A stretch of DNA of 64,000 bases, from contig JAHBXL010000001.1 of the NCBI GenBank assembly GCA_019636495.1, positions 62,001-126,000 of the forward strand, given 5' to 3'. Shown piece by piece: positions 35,869 through 44,157 of the stretch (positions within the stretch are counted from its first letter, which is position 1; each line of letters begins with the position of its first letter). A program made the position numbers and the translations under genes. Source of the DNA: Phycisphaeraceae bacterium (lineage in GTDB: Bacteria; Planctomycetota; Phycisphaerae; Phycisphaerales; UBA1924). The notes beneath the pieces were generated by a model. That model worked only from the letters and a program-made list of their open reading frames with translations. It did not search any database and was not told the DNA's origin.

Positions 35869-38800
35869 ATGCCGAGCCTCTTTCTCGAACAACTTGCCCG
35901 CCGTGTGATGGTCTTCGATGGCGCGATGGGCACATCGATCCACCAGCACGATCTCGACCTCGAGAAGGACTACCTCGGGTGCGAGAACTGCACCGACATT
36001 CTGGTCAAGACGCGGCCGGATGTCATCCAGGGCATCCACGAGTCATTCCTGCGGGTCGGCGCCGATGTGGTCGAGACCGACACCTTCGGCGCCAACCGGC
36101 TGGTGCTTGCCGAGTTCGAGATCGCCGAAAAGGCCTTCGAGTTGAACAGACTCGCGGTCGATGTCGCTCGCGCCGCATGCGAGAAGGTGGAGGCGGAGGA
36201 TGGTCGGCCGCGATTCGTCGCCGGTTCGATGGGCCCGGGGACCAAACTCGTCACCCTCGGCAACACCGACTGGGACACGATGCTGGCGTCGTATCGCGAG
36301 CAGGCGATGGGCCTGCTGGCGGGCACGCCGCGCAAGGGCGCAAGGCCGGGCGCGGGCGTTGATTTGTTCATCATCGAGACCTGCCAGGACATCCTCCAGG
36401 TCAAGTGCGCGGTCAACGCGGTGCTGAGCGCGTTGCACGAGCGCGGCCTGACCACCGACGATGTGCCGATCATGGTCTCGGTCACCATCGAGACCACCGG
36501 CACAATGCTTGTTGGAACAAGCATCGAGGCCGCCGCGGCCGCGCTCCGGGGCTATCCGATCCTCTCGCTCGGCCTCAACTGCGCAACCGGCCCGACCGAG
36601 ATGGGCGAGCACGTCGCGTGGCTCGGCAAGCACTGGCGCGGCGAGGTCAGCGTGCTGCCCAACGCCGGCCTGCCGGTGCTCGTGGAGGGCCGCACCGAGT
36701 ACCCGCTCAAGCCCGAGCCGTTCGCCGATGCGCTCGCCGCGTTCGTCGAGCGCGACGCCGTGGGGATCGTGGGCGGCTGCTGCGGCACCATGCCGGCGCA
36801 CATCGCCGCGCTGGTGAGGAAACTCGATGAACGCGGCCTGCGTGACAAGAGAGCCCCGCGGAGTTTCGTGCCGCCCGCGCCGAGCGTCACGAGCCTCTAC
36901 GCGCCGACCGAGTACCGCCAGGACAACTCCTTCCTCATCGTCGGCGAGCGGATGAACGCCTCCGGGAGCAGGAAGTTCAAGCAGTTGCTCGAGGCCGAGG
37001 ACTTCGACGGCATCATCTCGCTCGGTCGCGAGCAAATGCGCCACGATGGCGCGCACGTGCTCGACCTGAACGTCGACTACGCCGGGCGGGACAACGCCAG
37101 GGACATGGCGGAGATCGTCAAGCGCCTCGTTCGGCAGGTCGATGCGCCGCTGATGCTCGACTCGACGCAGGTCAGGACCATCGAGGCGGGCCTGAAGCAC
37201 GCCGGCGGCAAGTGCATCATCAACAGCGCGAACTTCGAGGATGGCCAGGAGAAGTTCGACGAACTCTGCCGCGTGGCCAAGACCTACGGCGCAGCCCTGG
37301 TGATCGGCTCGATCGACGAGGACAAGGAAGCGTCCATGGCGCGGACGGCCGACCGCAAACTCGCGATCGCGCAGCGCGCCTTCGATCGCGCCACGAAGTT
37401 CCACGGCCTCGACCCCGCCGACCTGCTTTTCGATCCCCTCGTGCTGCCCGTTTCGACGGGCATGGAGAGCGACCGGCGCAGCGCGCTCGAGACCATCGAG
37501 GGCACCCGCCGCATCATGCGGGCCATGCCCGAATGCCAGACGTGCGTCGGTCTGTCGAATGTTTCGTTCGGCCTCAAGCCCCAGGCCCGCGTCGTGCTCA
37601 ACAGCGCGTTCCTGCACGAACTCCGCGCCGCCGGTCTCACCAGCGCGATCGTGCACATGAGCAAGATCCTCCCCGAGAACCGCATCCCGCCCGAGCAGTG
37701 GCTGGCCGCGATGGACCTCATCTACGACCGCCGGCGCGACAACTTCGACCCGCTCGCGGCCTTCGTCGATCTGTTCAAGGATCTCGGAGCCGCGGCATCG
37801 TTCGCGGCGGTGGCCAGGGCCGATCTCTCGATCGAGGATCGTCTCCGCGCCCACATCGTCGATGGCGAAAAGCAGGGTCTGATCGAAGCGCTGGAGGTCG
37901 CAAGAGAGAAGTACACGCCGCTTGCGATCATCAACGACCACCTCCTCGACGGCATGAAGACCGTCGGCGAACTCTTCGGCTCCGGGCGCATGCAGTTGCC
38001 GTTCGTCCTGCAGAGCGCCGAGGTCATGAAGATGGCCGTCGCGCACCTCGAGCAATACATGGAGAAAGTCGATGGCCAGACCAAGGGCAGGATCGTGCTC
38101 GCGACCGTCAAGGGTGACGTGCACGACATCGGCAAGAACCTCGTCGACATCATCCTGAGCAACAACGGCTACACCGTCGTCAATCTCGGCATCAAGCAGC
38201 CGATCGCCGACATCGTCAAGGCCTGGCGCGAGCACAAGGCCGACGCCGTCGGCATGTCCGGCCTCCTTGTCAAGAGCGTCAACGTGATGGAGGAGAACCT
38301 GAACGAGATGAACGCGCAGGGCATCTCGGTCCCCGTGCTGCTCGGCGGCGCAGCGCTCACGCGGCACTATTGCGAGAGCCATTTGCGCTCCATCTACAAC
38401 GGCCCGCTCTTCTACGGCAAGGACGCCTTCGAGGGCCTTGCAACGATGGACGGTATCGTCGCCGGCGCGATGGACATCCTCAATCGCCAGATCGATGAGC
38501 GCCTCGGCAAACGAAGCAGGGCCGAGGAGGTCATCGCGCAGAGCCGCGCCAGGCGCGCTGCCACGCAGGAGTCGGCGCAGGGTGTGGCCGTGATGAATGC
38601 GCCCGCCGCCGAAGCACGCGGCACCGCGTGCTGCGCGGCCCACGCGCGACCGGGCGGGGGCGGGGGGGGCGGGGGGGGCGGGGGGGGCGGGCGATCGTCG
38701 ACGCCGGTGCTGGAGGCGAAGGACATCCCGGCCGCGCCGTTTCTCGGCTCGCGAGTGGTCACGGACATCCCGCTCGACCAGGTGTTCCCGTTCATCAACA

Positions 38801-39522
38801 CCACCGCGCTCTTCCGCGGCCAATGGCAGATGAAAAAAGGCGCGATGAGCGACGCCGAGTACGAAGCGCTCGTCGAGGACAAGGTGATGCCGGTCTTCGA
38901 GCGCCTGAAGAAGCAGTGCCGCGACGAGGCCATCCTCAAGCCAGCGGTCGTATACGGCTACTTCCCCTGCAACAGCGAGGGAGACGATCTGATCGTCTGG
39001 GACCCCGCCGCGCCGGGGAAGAAGGAACTGGAGCGGTTCACATTCCCGCGCCAGGCCGACCGTCAGCGCCTGTGCATCTCCGACTTCTTTCTTCCACGTG
39101 AGACCGGCCGCGCCGATGTGCTCGCGCTGCACTGCGTCACGATGGGTCCGCGGGCCACGGAAGTCTGCCGCGAACTCTTCGCACGCAACGACTACACCGA
39201 GTATCTCTACATGCACGGTCTCGGTGTTGAGACGGCCGAAGCCCTCGCGGAGATGTGGCACAAGCGCATCCGGCAGGAACTCGGCATCGCGGGGGACGAC
39301 TCGCCGCGCGTGAAGGAACTCTTTACCCAGAAGTACCGCGGATCGCGGTACAGTTTCGGATACCCCGCCTGCCCGGACATGTCGGACCAGGAGAGACTGT
39401 TCCGGCTGATCGAGCCCGGCCGCATCGGGTGTCAACTGACCGAGAACTGGCAGATCGACCCCGAACAGAGCACGAGCGCGATCGTTGTGCATCATCCCGC
39501 GGCGAAGTACTTCAACATCTGA
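35869..39522 (+). CDS. metH: Cobalamin-dependent methionine synthase
   Basis: A 1217-aa full-length enzyme that methylates homocysteine from methyltetrahydrofolate. Order: homocysteine domain with zinc ligands in LGLNCATGP and VGGCCGTMPAHIA; folate domain (FLIVGERMNASGS, LDLNVDY); B12 cap and B12 domain with GDVHDIGKNLVDIIL (histidine ligand); and the SAM-binding reactivation domain with YGYFPCNSEGDDL, YLYMHGLGVETAEALAE and FGYPACPDMSDQ. Between the B12 and reactivation domains lies a low-complexity linker with 13 consecutive glycines encoded by G8C repeats. The start has GGAGA upstream. The gene stands alone behind a good promoter. Confidence 0.96.
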   Translation: MPSLFLEQLARRVMVFDGAMGTSIHQHDLDLEKDYLGCENCTDILVKTRPDVIQGIHESFLRVGADVVETDTFGANRLVLAEFEIAEKAFELNRLAVDVARAACEKVEAEDGRPRFVAGSMGPGTKLVTLGNTDWDTMLASYREQAMGLLAGTPRKGARPGAGVDLFIIETCQDILQVKCAVNAVLSALHERGLTTDDVPIMVSVTIETTGTMLVGTSIEAAAAALRGYPILSLGLNCATGPTEMGEHVAWLGKHWRGEVSVLPNAGLPVLVEGRTEYPLKPEPFADALAAFVERDAVGIVGGCCGTMPAHIAALVRKLDERGLRDKRAPRSFVPPAPSVTSLYAPTEYRQDNSFLIVGERMNASGSRKFKQLLEAEDFDGIISLGREQMRHDGAHVLDLNVDYAGRDNARDMAEIVKRLVRQVDAPLMLDSTQVRTIEAGLKHAGGKCIINSANFEDGQEKFDELCRVAKTYGAALVIGSIDEDKEASMARTADRKLAIAQRAFDRATKFHGLDPADLLFDPLVLPVSTGMESDRRSALETIEGTRRIMRAMPECQTCVGLSNVSFGLKPQARVVLNSAFLHELRAAGLTSAIVHMSKILPENRIPPEQWLAAMDLIYDRRRDNFDPLAAFVDLFKDLGAAASFAAVARADLSIEDRLRAHIVDGEKQGLIEALEVAREKYTPLAIINDHLLDGMKTVGELFGSGRMQLPFVLQSAEVMKMAVAHLEQYMEKVDGQTKGRIVLATVKGDVHDIGKNLVDIILSNNGYTVVNLGIKQPIADIVKAWREHKADAVGMSGLLVKSVNVMEENLNEMNAQGISVPVLLGGAALTRHYCESHLRSIYNGPLFYGKDAFEGLATMDGIVAGAMDILNRQIDERLGKRSRAEEVIAQSRARRAATQESAQGVAVMNAPAAEARGTACCAAHARPGGGGGGGGGGGGGRSSTPVLEAKDIPAAPFLGSRVVTDIPLDQVFPFINTTALFRGQWQMKKGAMSDAEYEALVEDKVMPVFERLKKQCRDEAILKPAVVYGYFPCNSEGDDLIVWDPAAPGKKELERFTFPRQADRQRLCISDFFLPRETGRADVLALHCVTMGPRATEVCRELFARNDYTEYLYMHGLGVETAEALAEMWHKRIRQELGIAGDDSPRVKELFTQKYRGSRYSFGYPACPDMSDQERLFRLIEPGRIGCQLTENWQIDPEQSTSAIVVHHPAAKYFNI
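38653..38691 (+). repeat. Phased poly-G microsatellite in metH
   Basis: Thirteen glycine codons in the pattern GGGGGGGGC three times (38662-38688), with GGC GGG GGC before and GGG after. There are three 8-nt G runs. The 9-bp unit keeps the frame, but loss or gain of one G would shift it and cut off the reactivation domain. Confidence 0.85.
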
Positions 39523-39666
39523 GCATCGCAGCGGCAAGGCCAAGCAGCCCGTGCGCGCCATCCATGTTGCAACCCCTCTGGCGTAGGGGCCGACCGGGCG
39601 GCATCTCTGCGCGCTGGGTCCCGGATGTAACCGGACAAACGGACCCGCAAAATGACTGAAGAGGGG

Positions 39667-39694
39667 TTGAATCCGCCCTTGTTTCGGGTATTCT
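39667..39694 (+). promoter_or_regulatory. Promoter of the haloperoxidase-dockerin gene
   Basis: TTGAAT (39667-39672), 16 bp, TATTCT (39689-39694). The leader is about 105 nt. AGGGAGA at 39794-39800 is the ribosome site for ATG 39808. Confidence 0.5.
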
Positions 39695-39807
39695 GGGTCC
39701 AACGGTTGCCAAGGTTGCGCCATGGTCATTCGGGTGTGCCAACTCCGTCTGTTCGGGGGTGGTGTTTGTCATCCGATCCGCTCTTGCACAGACAGGGAGA
39801 GACAGGA

Positions 39808-41256
39808 ATGCGCATGAGAATGGGACTCGCCGCCGCCGCACTGATCGCGGCAGTCGGCTCGGCCAAGGCCGACATCGTGACCGACTGGAACAACGTTTGG
39901 ATCGAGACCATCCGCGCGACGGGCGGTGGTCCGTGCCCCATTACTCGCAACGGCGCGCTGCTGCACGTCGCGATCTACGACGCAGTGAACTCGATCCGTC
40001 GAACGCACGAGCCGTTCTTCGGCTTCATCGATGTGAACGGGAACGCGAACATCAGGGCCGCGGTGTCCGCCGCGGCGCACCGCATTCTCGTCGAGCAGTA
40101 CCCGAGCCGCGCGTCAATCTATGACGCGTATCTGGCGGATGTTCTGGCGTCAATCCCGAACACTCCGGCCAAGAATCGCGGCATCAATGTGGGCATCGCC
40201 GCGGCCGAGCAGGCGCTTGCGGCGCGCTCGAGCGATGGGACCGACGACAACACGCCGTACGAGTTCGGAACCCAGCCCGGCGATTACATCATCGCGGATC
40301 CGCAGTTGTTCACACAACCGCACGGTCCGAACTGGTGGAAGTCGGACCCATGGACGATTCCCGACGTCGCGAGTTTCCAACCCGCCAAGCCGCTGGGCTT
40401 CGCGAACAAGGCGAGGCTCCTGCGGAGCCTGGGCTACGCGAGGCAGGTGAACGAAGTGAAGCGGCTGGGCGAGCGGAACAGTCCGTTCCGCACGGCCGAC
40501 CAGACCGAGATCGCGTGGTTCTGGGCCAACGACCGCGACGGCACGTTCAAGCCGCCGGGGCACATCAACTACAGCGTGCAGGTGGTGTCGGAGCAGTTGG
40601 GCCTTTCCGTCCCCGAGAAGGCCCGCCTGTTCGCACTCATCAACGTCGCGCTGGCCGACGCGGTGCTGGTGACCTGGTCCGCCAAGTACAAGACCAACAT
40701 CGATCTGTGGCGGCCGGTCACGGCCATCCAGTTCGCCGACCTCGACAACAACCCGCGCACCGAGCCGGACCCGACGTGGCAGCCGCTGCTGGAGTTCAGC
40801 CCGCCCTTCCCGGCGTACACCTCGGGCCACTCGAGCATGGGCGGCGTGTGGGCCGGAGTCATGCAGAACTTCGTCGGCACCGACGAGTTCACCTACACCC
40901 TCGGGACCGATGAGCCCATCGTCTCGAACGTGACACGCACGTTCACGAGTTTCTCGCAGGCCGGCAAGGAGAACGCCATCAGCCGCGTCTTCCTCGGCGT
41001 GCACTTCCGCATGGACTGCGAGCAGGCCTACGCAACGGGCGTCATGGTCGCCGACTACATCTTCAACAACGCCATGCGGCCCAAGTGCCCCGCCGACATG
41101 AACGGCGACGGCGTCGTGAACTCCATCGACATGTACATCTTCGCGGCCGACTACTTCCAGGGCAAGGAGTCCGCCGACTACAACAAGGACGGCGTGATCT
41201 CCTCGGCCGATATGACCATGTTCGTGCGAGACTACAACCGCGGCTGCGTGAAGTAA
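39808..41256 (+). CDS. Secreted vanadium-dependent haloperoxidase/PAP2-like protein with dockerin-type tail
   Basis: A 482-aa exported protein: signal peptide MRMRMGLAAAALIAAVGSAKA. The PAP2/vanadium haloperoxidase core has K in KYKTNIDLWRPVTAIQ (KxxxxxxRP), YTSGHSSMGG (SGH) and RVFLGVHFRMD (SRxxxxxH-type third motif). These bind vanadate or phosphate. Such enzymes oxidise halides with peroxide or remove phosphate. The C-terminus CPADMNGDGVVNSIDMY...ADYNKDGVISSADMTMFVRDYNRGC has two DxNxDGxx calcium loops, as in dockerin type I domains common in Planctomycetes. It may anchor the enzyme to a surface partner, which is not seen here. Confidence 0.88.
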   Translation: MRMRMGLAAAALIAAVGSAKADIVTDWNNVWIETIRATGGGPCPITRNGALLHVAIYDAVNSIRRTHEPFFGFIDVNGNANIRAAVSAAAHRILVEQYPSRASIYDAYLADVLASIPNTPAKNRGINVGIAAAEQALAARSSDGTDDNTPYEFGTQPGDYIIADPQLFTQPHGPNWWKSDPWTIPDVASFQPAKPLGFANKARLLRSLGYARQVNEVKRLGERNSPFRTADQTEIAWFWANDRDGTFKPPGHINYSVQVVSEQLGLSVPEKARLFALINVALADAVLVTWSAKYKTNIDLWRPVTAIQFADLDNNPRTEPDPTWQPLLEFSPPFPAYTSGHSSMGGVWAGVMQNFVGTDEFTYTLGTDEPIVSNVTRTFTSFSQAGKENAISRVFLGVHFRMDCEQAYATGVMVADYIFNNAMRPKCPADMNGDGVVNSIDMYIFAADYFQGKESADYNKDGVISSADMTMFVRDYNRGCVK

Positions 41257-41289
41257 CCGCAACCGGTCCGAACAATCCGGTTACCAACC

Positions 41290-41319
41290 ACGGGCCGCGC
41301 TCGATGCGCGGCCCGTTTT
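41290..41319 (+). terminator. Rho-independent terminator after the haloperoxidase gene
   Basis: ACGGGCCGCG (41290-41299) pairs perfectly with CGCGGCCCGT (41307-41316), with a 7-nt loop, and runs into TTTTCC. Confidence 0.85.
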
Positions 41320-41389
41320 CCTGCGCGCCAACCGCGCGGTACCATCCGCCTCGCGCCGGCCCGATGCCGGCGCGCTGGAGACCCGCCCA

Positions 41390-42040
41390 ATGGCACGGAT
41401 GCCGCCTCTCGTGTTGGTGTCGATGCTGCTGCTCGCGCCGGCGTGGATCGGCGGTTGCGGCATGACCATCACGCCCCCGGCCGATGTCAGCGACCCCGTC
41501 AGCGTGTTCATCGCCGATCACGGCATCCACACCAGCCTGCTCCTGCCGCGCGATGATGGCCGAATCGCGCAGTTCGCCTACTCCCAGTGGCACTGGGCCG
41601 CGCTCGACCAGGACCAGTGGTACCGTTCGCCCTTCGCCCTGCTCATCCCCAACGATGGCACGCTCGGCCGGCGCGACTTTCCCGGCCCGTGCGACTACGC
41701 CTGCGTCCACGACAGCCTGGAGAAACTCGGCCGCCACCCGCCCATGCAGGCGCTGTACGAAGTTCGTGTCGAGCGCGCCGCCGCCGCGGAGGTCCTCGCC
41801 ATGCTCGATGCACGCTGGGAGTCGCAGGCCAACGGCAACATCTTCAACGAACGCCGCGGCCTCACCTTTGTCCGCGATGCAACCAGGTACTCGCTGGCCC
41901 ACAACTGCAACCACGAGGTCGCCTCGTGGGTGCGGGCGTTGGGCTGCCGTGTCAGCGGAGCGGCCATGACCGCGGATGTAACTGTCCGCAATGGCCCCCG
42001 CGGCCCCGCCGCCGCGGCACAATCGACCCGCGCCGACTAA
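41390..42040 (+). CDS. Putative lipoprotein, DUF2459-like
   Basis: A 216-aa protein with a hydrophobic signal and lipobox-like end (LLLAPAWIGGCG). VSVFIADHGIHTSLLLPRDDGRI resembles the start of DUF2459/YiiX-like proteins, where a histidine follows a hydrophobic strand. LAHNCNHEVASWVRALGC has a conserved-looking N-C-N-H motif that could form a Cys/His active site as in NlpC/P60-related folds. Its function is unknown and the family match is only suggestive. A GGAG at 41373-41376 precedes the ATG. Confidence 0.6.
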   Translation: MARMPPLVLVSMLLLAPAWIGGCGMTITPPADVSDPVSVFIADHGIHTSLLLPRDDGRIAQFAYSQWHWAALDQDQWYRSPFALLIPNDGTLGRRDFPGPCDYACVHDSLEKLGRHPPMQALYEVRVERAAAAEVLAMLDARWESQANGNIFNERRGLTFVRDATRYSLAHNCNHEVASWVRALGCRVSGAAMTADVTVRNGPRGPAAAAQSTRAD

Positions 42041-42207
42041 CCAGCCGCTGCGAGTCCGAAAAGCGGGAACCGTTAACCCCGACCGGGCGCATCTTCGCCT
42101 GATGGCCCACTGGCCTCGTGGCCGATGGCTACCATCTGCACAGTCGCGTCGGGGTCGGGATGTCCGATCTTTCGCGGCAGGACCGACGCCGAGCCTTGCC
42201 TGGGTGT

Positions 42208-42237
42208 TTGACGACCGGTTCGATTCGCATGGATTCT
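42208..42237 (+). promoter_or_regulatory. Candidate promoter for the RRM protein
   Basis: TTGACG (42208-42213) and GATTCT (42232-42237), 18-bp spacer, 23 bp before ATG 42261. Confidence 0.4.
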
Positions 42238-42260
42238 CCCGGGCAAAGGTTCGAGTGACG

Positions 42261-42632
42261 ATGAAGATCTACGTCGGGAATTTGCCTTTCAGCATCAATG
42301 ATGACGGCCTTCGTACCGCGTTCGAGGCCCACGGCCAGGTCGCCACGGCCCAGATTGTCATGGACCGCGAGACCGGCCGCCCCCGCGGTTTCGGCTTTGT
42401 CGAAATGCCCAACGACGAGGAGGCCCGCAAGGCCATTGCCGCGATGAACGGCCAGCAACTCGGCGGACGCACACTGGTCGTCAACGAAGCCCGGCCCAAG
42501 GAGGCCGGTGGCGGTGGCGGCGGCGGCGGTCGCGGTGGCTGGGGCGGCGGCGGCGGTGGTCGCGGTGGAGATCGTGGTGGCCGCGGCGGCTACGGCGGCG
42601 GCGGTGGTGGTGGCGGTGGCCGGAGTTGGTGA
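42261..42632 (+). CDS. Glycine-rich RNA-binding (RRM) protein
   Basis: A 123-aa protein. MKIYVGNLPFSI is RNP2 and GRPRGFGFVEM is RNP1, with the aromatic residues that stack on RNA bases. After residue 83 comes a tail of about 40 residues almost wholly G with R, W and Y (RGG-like). Such proteins in cyanobacteria and planctomycetes bind single-stranded RNA and are often cold-induced; regulation here is not visible. A strong terminator follows. The tail may support phase separation or non-specific RNA contacts. Confidence 0.9.
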   Translation: MKIYVGNLPFSINDDGLRTAFEAHGQVATAQIVMDRETGRPRGFGFVEMPNDEEARKAIAAMNGQQLGGRTLVVNEARPKEAGGGGGGGGRGGWGGGGGGRGGDRGGRGGYGGGGGGGGGRSW

Positions 42633-42674
42633 TTCCAACCCCGGGAGCCCACCCCCGGTTTCAGGATCAATCAT

Positions 42675-42705
42675 GACCCCGGCCACCGTGCCGGGGTCTT
42701 TTCTT
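42675..42705 (+). terminator. Rho-independent terminator after the RRM gene
   Basis: GACCCCGGC (42675-42683) pairs with GCCGGGGTC (42690-42698), followed by TTTTCTTT. Confidence 0.88.
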
Positions 42706-42842
42706 TCCGGTTCCGGGTGTGCCCGGCATCCCCGGCCCTGCGGCCTTCGTACCTGTTCTGGAGGGGTTCGTAGCGTATTGTCGATGGCCGTCGTCGGCGA
42801 TTGAATCCGGCCGCGGCGGAAAGTGGCAGGTTTGGCGGGGGT

Positions 42843-42898
42843 ATCGTGGTGGTGGCATCGTGGTGGTGGCATCGGGGTGGGGGGGATCGGGGTGGGGA
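42843..42898 (+). repeat. G-rich degenerate 14-bp tandem repeat
   Basis: Two exact copies of ATCGTGGTGGTGGC (42843-42856, 42857-42870), then ATCGGGGTGGGGGGG and ATCGGGGTGGGGA. It is non-coding and ends 31 bp before the next ATG. The G runs could fold into a quadruplex. Confidence 0.75.
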
Positions 42899-42928
42899 GA
42901 GTCTGATTGGCCGCAGGGAGGCCGAAAC

Positions 42929-43747
42929 ATGCACACACACAGCAAGACACGGCGCGTTCGCGGCGGCTTCTCGCTCATCGAGATCATGGCCGTTCTGGCC
43001 ATCATCGCCATCCTGACGACCATCGGCGTCGTGGTCGCCGGCCGCGTCACCAATAGCGGCCGCGTGCAGGCCACGCAGGACATCATCCGCATCCTCGACA
43101 CCGCGCTCGACAGTTATGTCGCCGCGCGCGAGGCGTCAATCCCGCCCGCGTACAAGGACGATGCCAACACCTTCCACCCGCTGTGGGATGGCCGCCCCGT
43201 CGGCGCTGCGGCCGATGCCGCGGCGGAGCCAAGCGTGCAGTTGTTCCTGCTCATCGCGACCGAAGTTCCCGAGGTCGAGTTGATCATGCAGGGGCTCGAT
43301 GCGAAGTTCATATCTCGCGCACCGATCAGCACGAACGGCAACCCCGTGCGCAAGTACGTCAACGGCGTCCTGACCAACGTCAACGCGCTGGTCGTGAAGG
43401 ACGCGTGGAACCAGCCGATGCGTTTCGTGCATCCCATCTGGCAGGGCGGCGCGGGCGACTACTGGAACGGCAGCGGCATGACCGGCGGCCGCCCGCAGTA
43501 CCTCGAGTTCGATGTCAATGGCAACGGGTCCATCTCCGCGCAGGAGCGCATCCGTCGGTCGTTCCGCCCGTACAACCCGACGAGCCCCGGCGCGATCTAC
43601 CCCATCGGCGATGCCGATGAAGGCCTTTGCCCGGGCAACCGCCCATATTTCTACTCTGCCGGCCCCGATGGCGATCCCGGCACGCGCTCCGACAACGTCT
43701 ACACCAAGAAGCCCGAGTTCCCCACCGAGACCAAGGGCCTGGAGTAA
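42929..43747 (+). CDS. Type II secretion/type IV pilin-like protein (pseudopilin)
   Basis: A 272-aa protein with a class III signal, RRVRGG|FSLIEIMAVLAIIAILTTIGVVV. Prepilin peptidase would cut after the glycine and methylate the phenylalanine; E+5 is present. The large C-terminal domain (DAWNQPMRFVHPIW, EFDVNGNGSISAQER, RPYFYSAGPDGDPGT) resembles GspG-type pseudopilins, and the DxNxNGxxS segment may bind calcium. It is distant from the main pilus operon at 53453-64000. AGGGAGG at 42915-42921 is a good ribosome site. Confidence 0.85.
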   Translation: MHTHSKTRRVRGGFSLIEIMAVLAIIAILTTIGVVVAGRVTNSGRVQATQDIIRILDTALDSYVAAREASIPPAYKDDANTFHPLWDGRPVGAAADAAAEPSVQLFLLIATEVPEVELIMQGLDAKFISRAPISTNGNPVRKYVNGVLTNVNALVVKDAWNQPMRFVHPIWQGGAGDYWNGSGMTGGRPQYLEFDVNGNGSISAQERIRRSFRPYNPTSPGAIYPIGDADEGLCPGNRPYFYSAGPDGDPGTRSDNVYTKKPEFPTETKGLE

Positions 43748-43838
43748 GCCGATCGACTGTGGGCCGGCGTGCGACGATGTTTCCGGACGCTCTCCGCGCC
43801 CGCGAACTCCGCCCGCTCGACCTTTGCCCTCGCGTGCG

Positions 43839-43844
43839 TATAGT
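43839..43844 (+). promoter_or_regulatory. -10 (TATAGT) of the tRNA gene
   Basis: TATAGT lies 24 bp before the tRNA. CTCGAC 17 bp upstream (43816-43821) is a weak -35. Confidence 0.45.
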
Positions 43845-43867
43845 TCGCTGCACGATAATCAGTTGTC

Positions 43868-43941
43868 CGGGGTGTAGCGCAGCTTGGTAGCGCGTTTGGT
43901 TCGGGACCAAAAGGTCGGAGGTTCAAATCCTCTCACCCCGA
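43868..43941 (+). tRNA. tRNA-Pro (anticodon CGG)
   Basis: Cloverleaf of 74 nt: acceptor CGGGGTG with CACCCCG, D-arm GCGCAGCTTGGTAGCGC, anticodon arm TTTGG-TTCGGGA-CCAAA, and T-arm with GTTCAAATC. The loop TTCGGGA gives anticodon CGG, which reads CCG proline codons. The discriminator base is A, and CCA is not encoded. Confidence 0.95.
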
Positions 43942-43949
43942 TTTTCACG

Positions 43950-43974
43950 GCAACCCGCCCTTGTGGCGGGTTGC
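43950..43974 (+). terminator. Hairpin after the tRNA
   Basis: GCAACCCGCC (43950-43959) pairs perfectly with GGCGGGTTGC (43965-43974). There is no T run after it, so this is a likely but imperfect terminator. Confidence 0.55.
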
Positions 43975-44094
43975 TGTGCAAGTGGGTGATGGTTGGACCG
44001 CGGGTCGCGAACCAGCCCCAAGGTTGCGGATGCACGGACCTCCCACGTCCGCCAAGGCCTCGCGATACCTCTCCAGCGTGCGCATACTTCGGCC

Positions 44095-44123
44095 TTGTTC
44101 TCCTGCCGCGGCTTTGGTAGGCT
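44095..44123 (+). promoter_or_regulatory. Promoter of the PEP-CTERM gene
   Basis: TTGTTC (44095-44100), 17 bp, TAGGCT (44118-44123). GGAGGAGA lies just before ATG 44158. Confidence 0.45.
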
Positions 44124-44157
44124 GTGGCCCGCGGGAAACCGCGGAGGAGAGACCATC

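Noticed and set aside
36043..39729. Open frame of 1228 codons on the minus strand
   Set aside because: Exact shadow of metH; composition and lack of motifs show that it is not a gene.
42843..42898. CRISPR-like array
   Set aside because: Units are 14 bp, directly adjacent and without spacers; no cas genes in the window.
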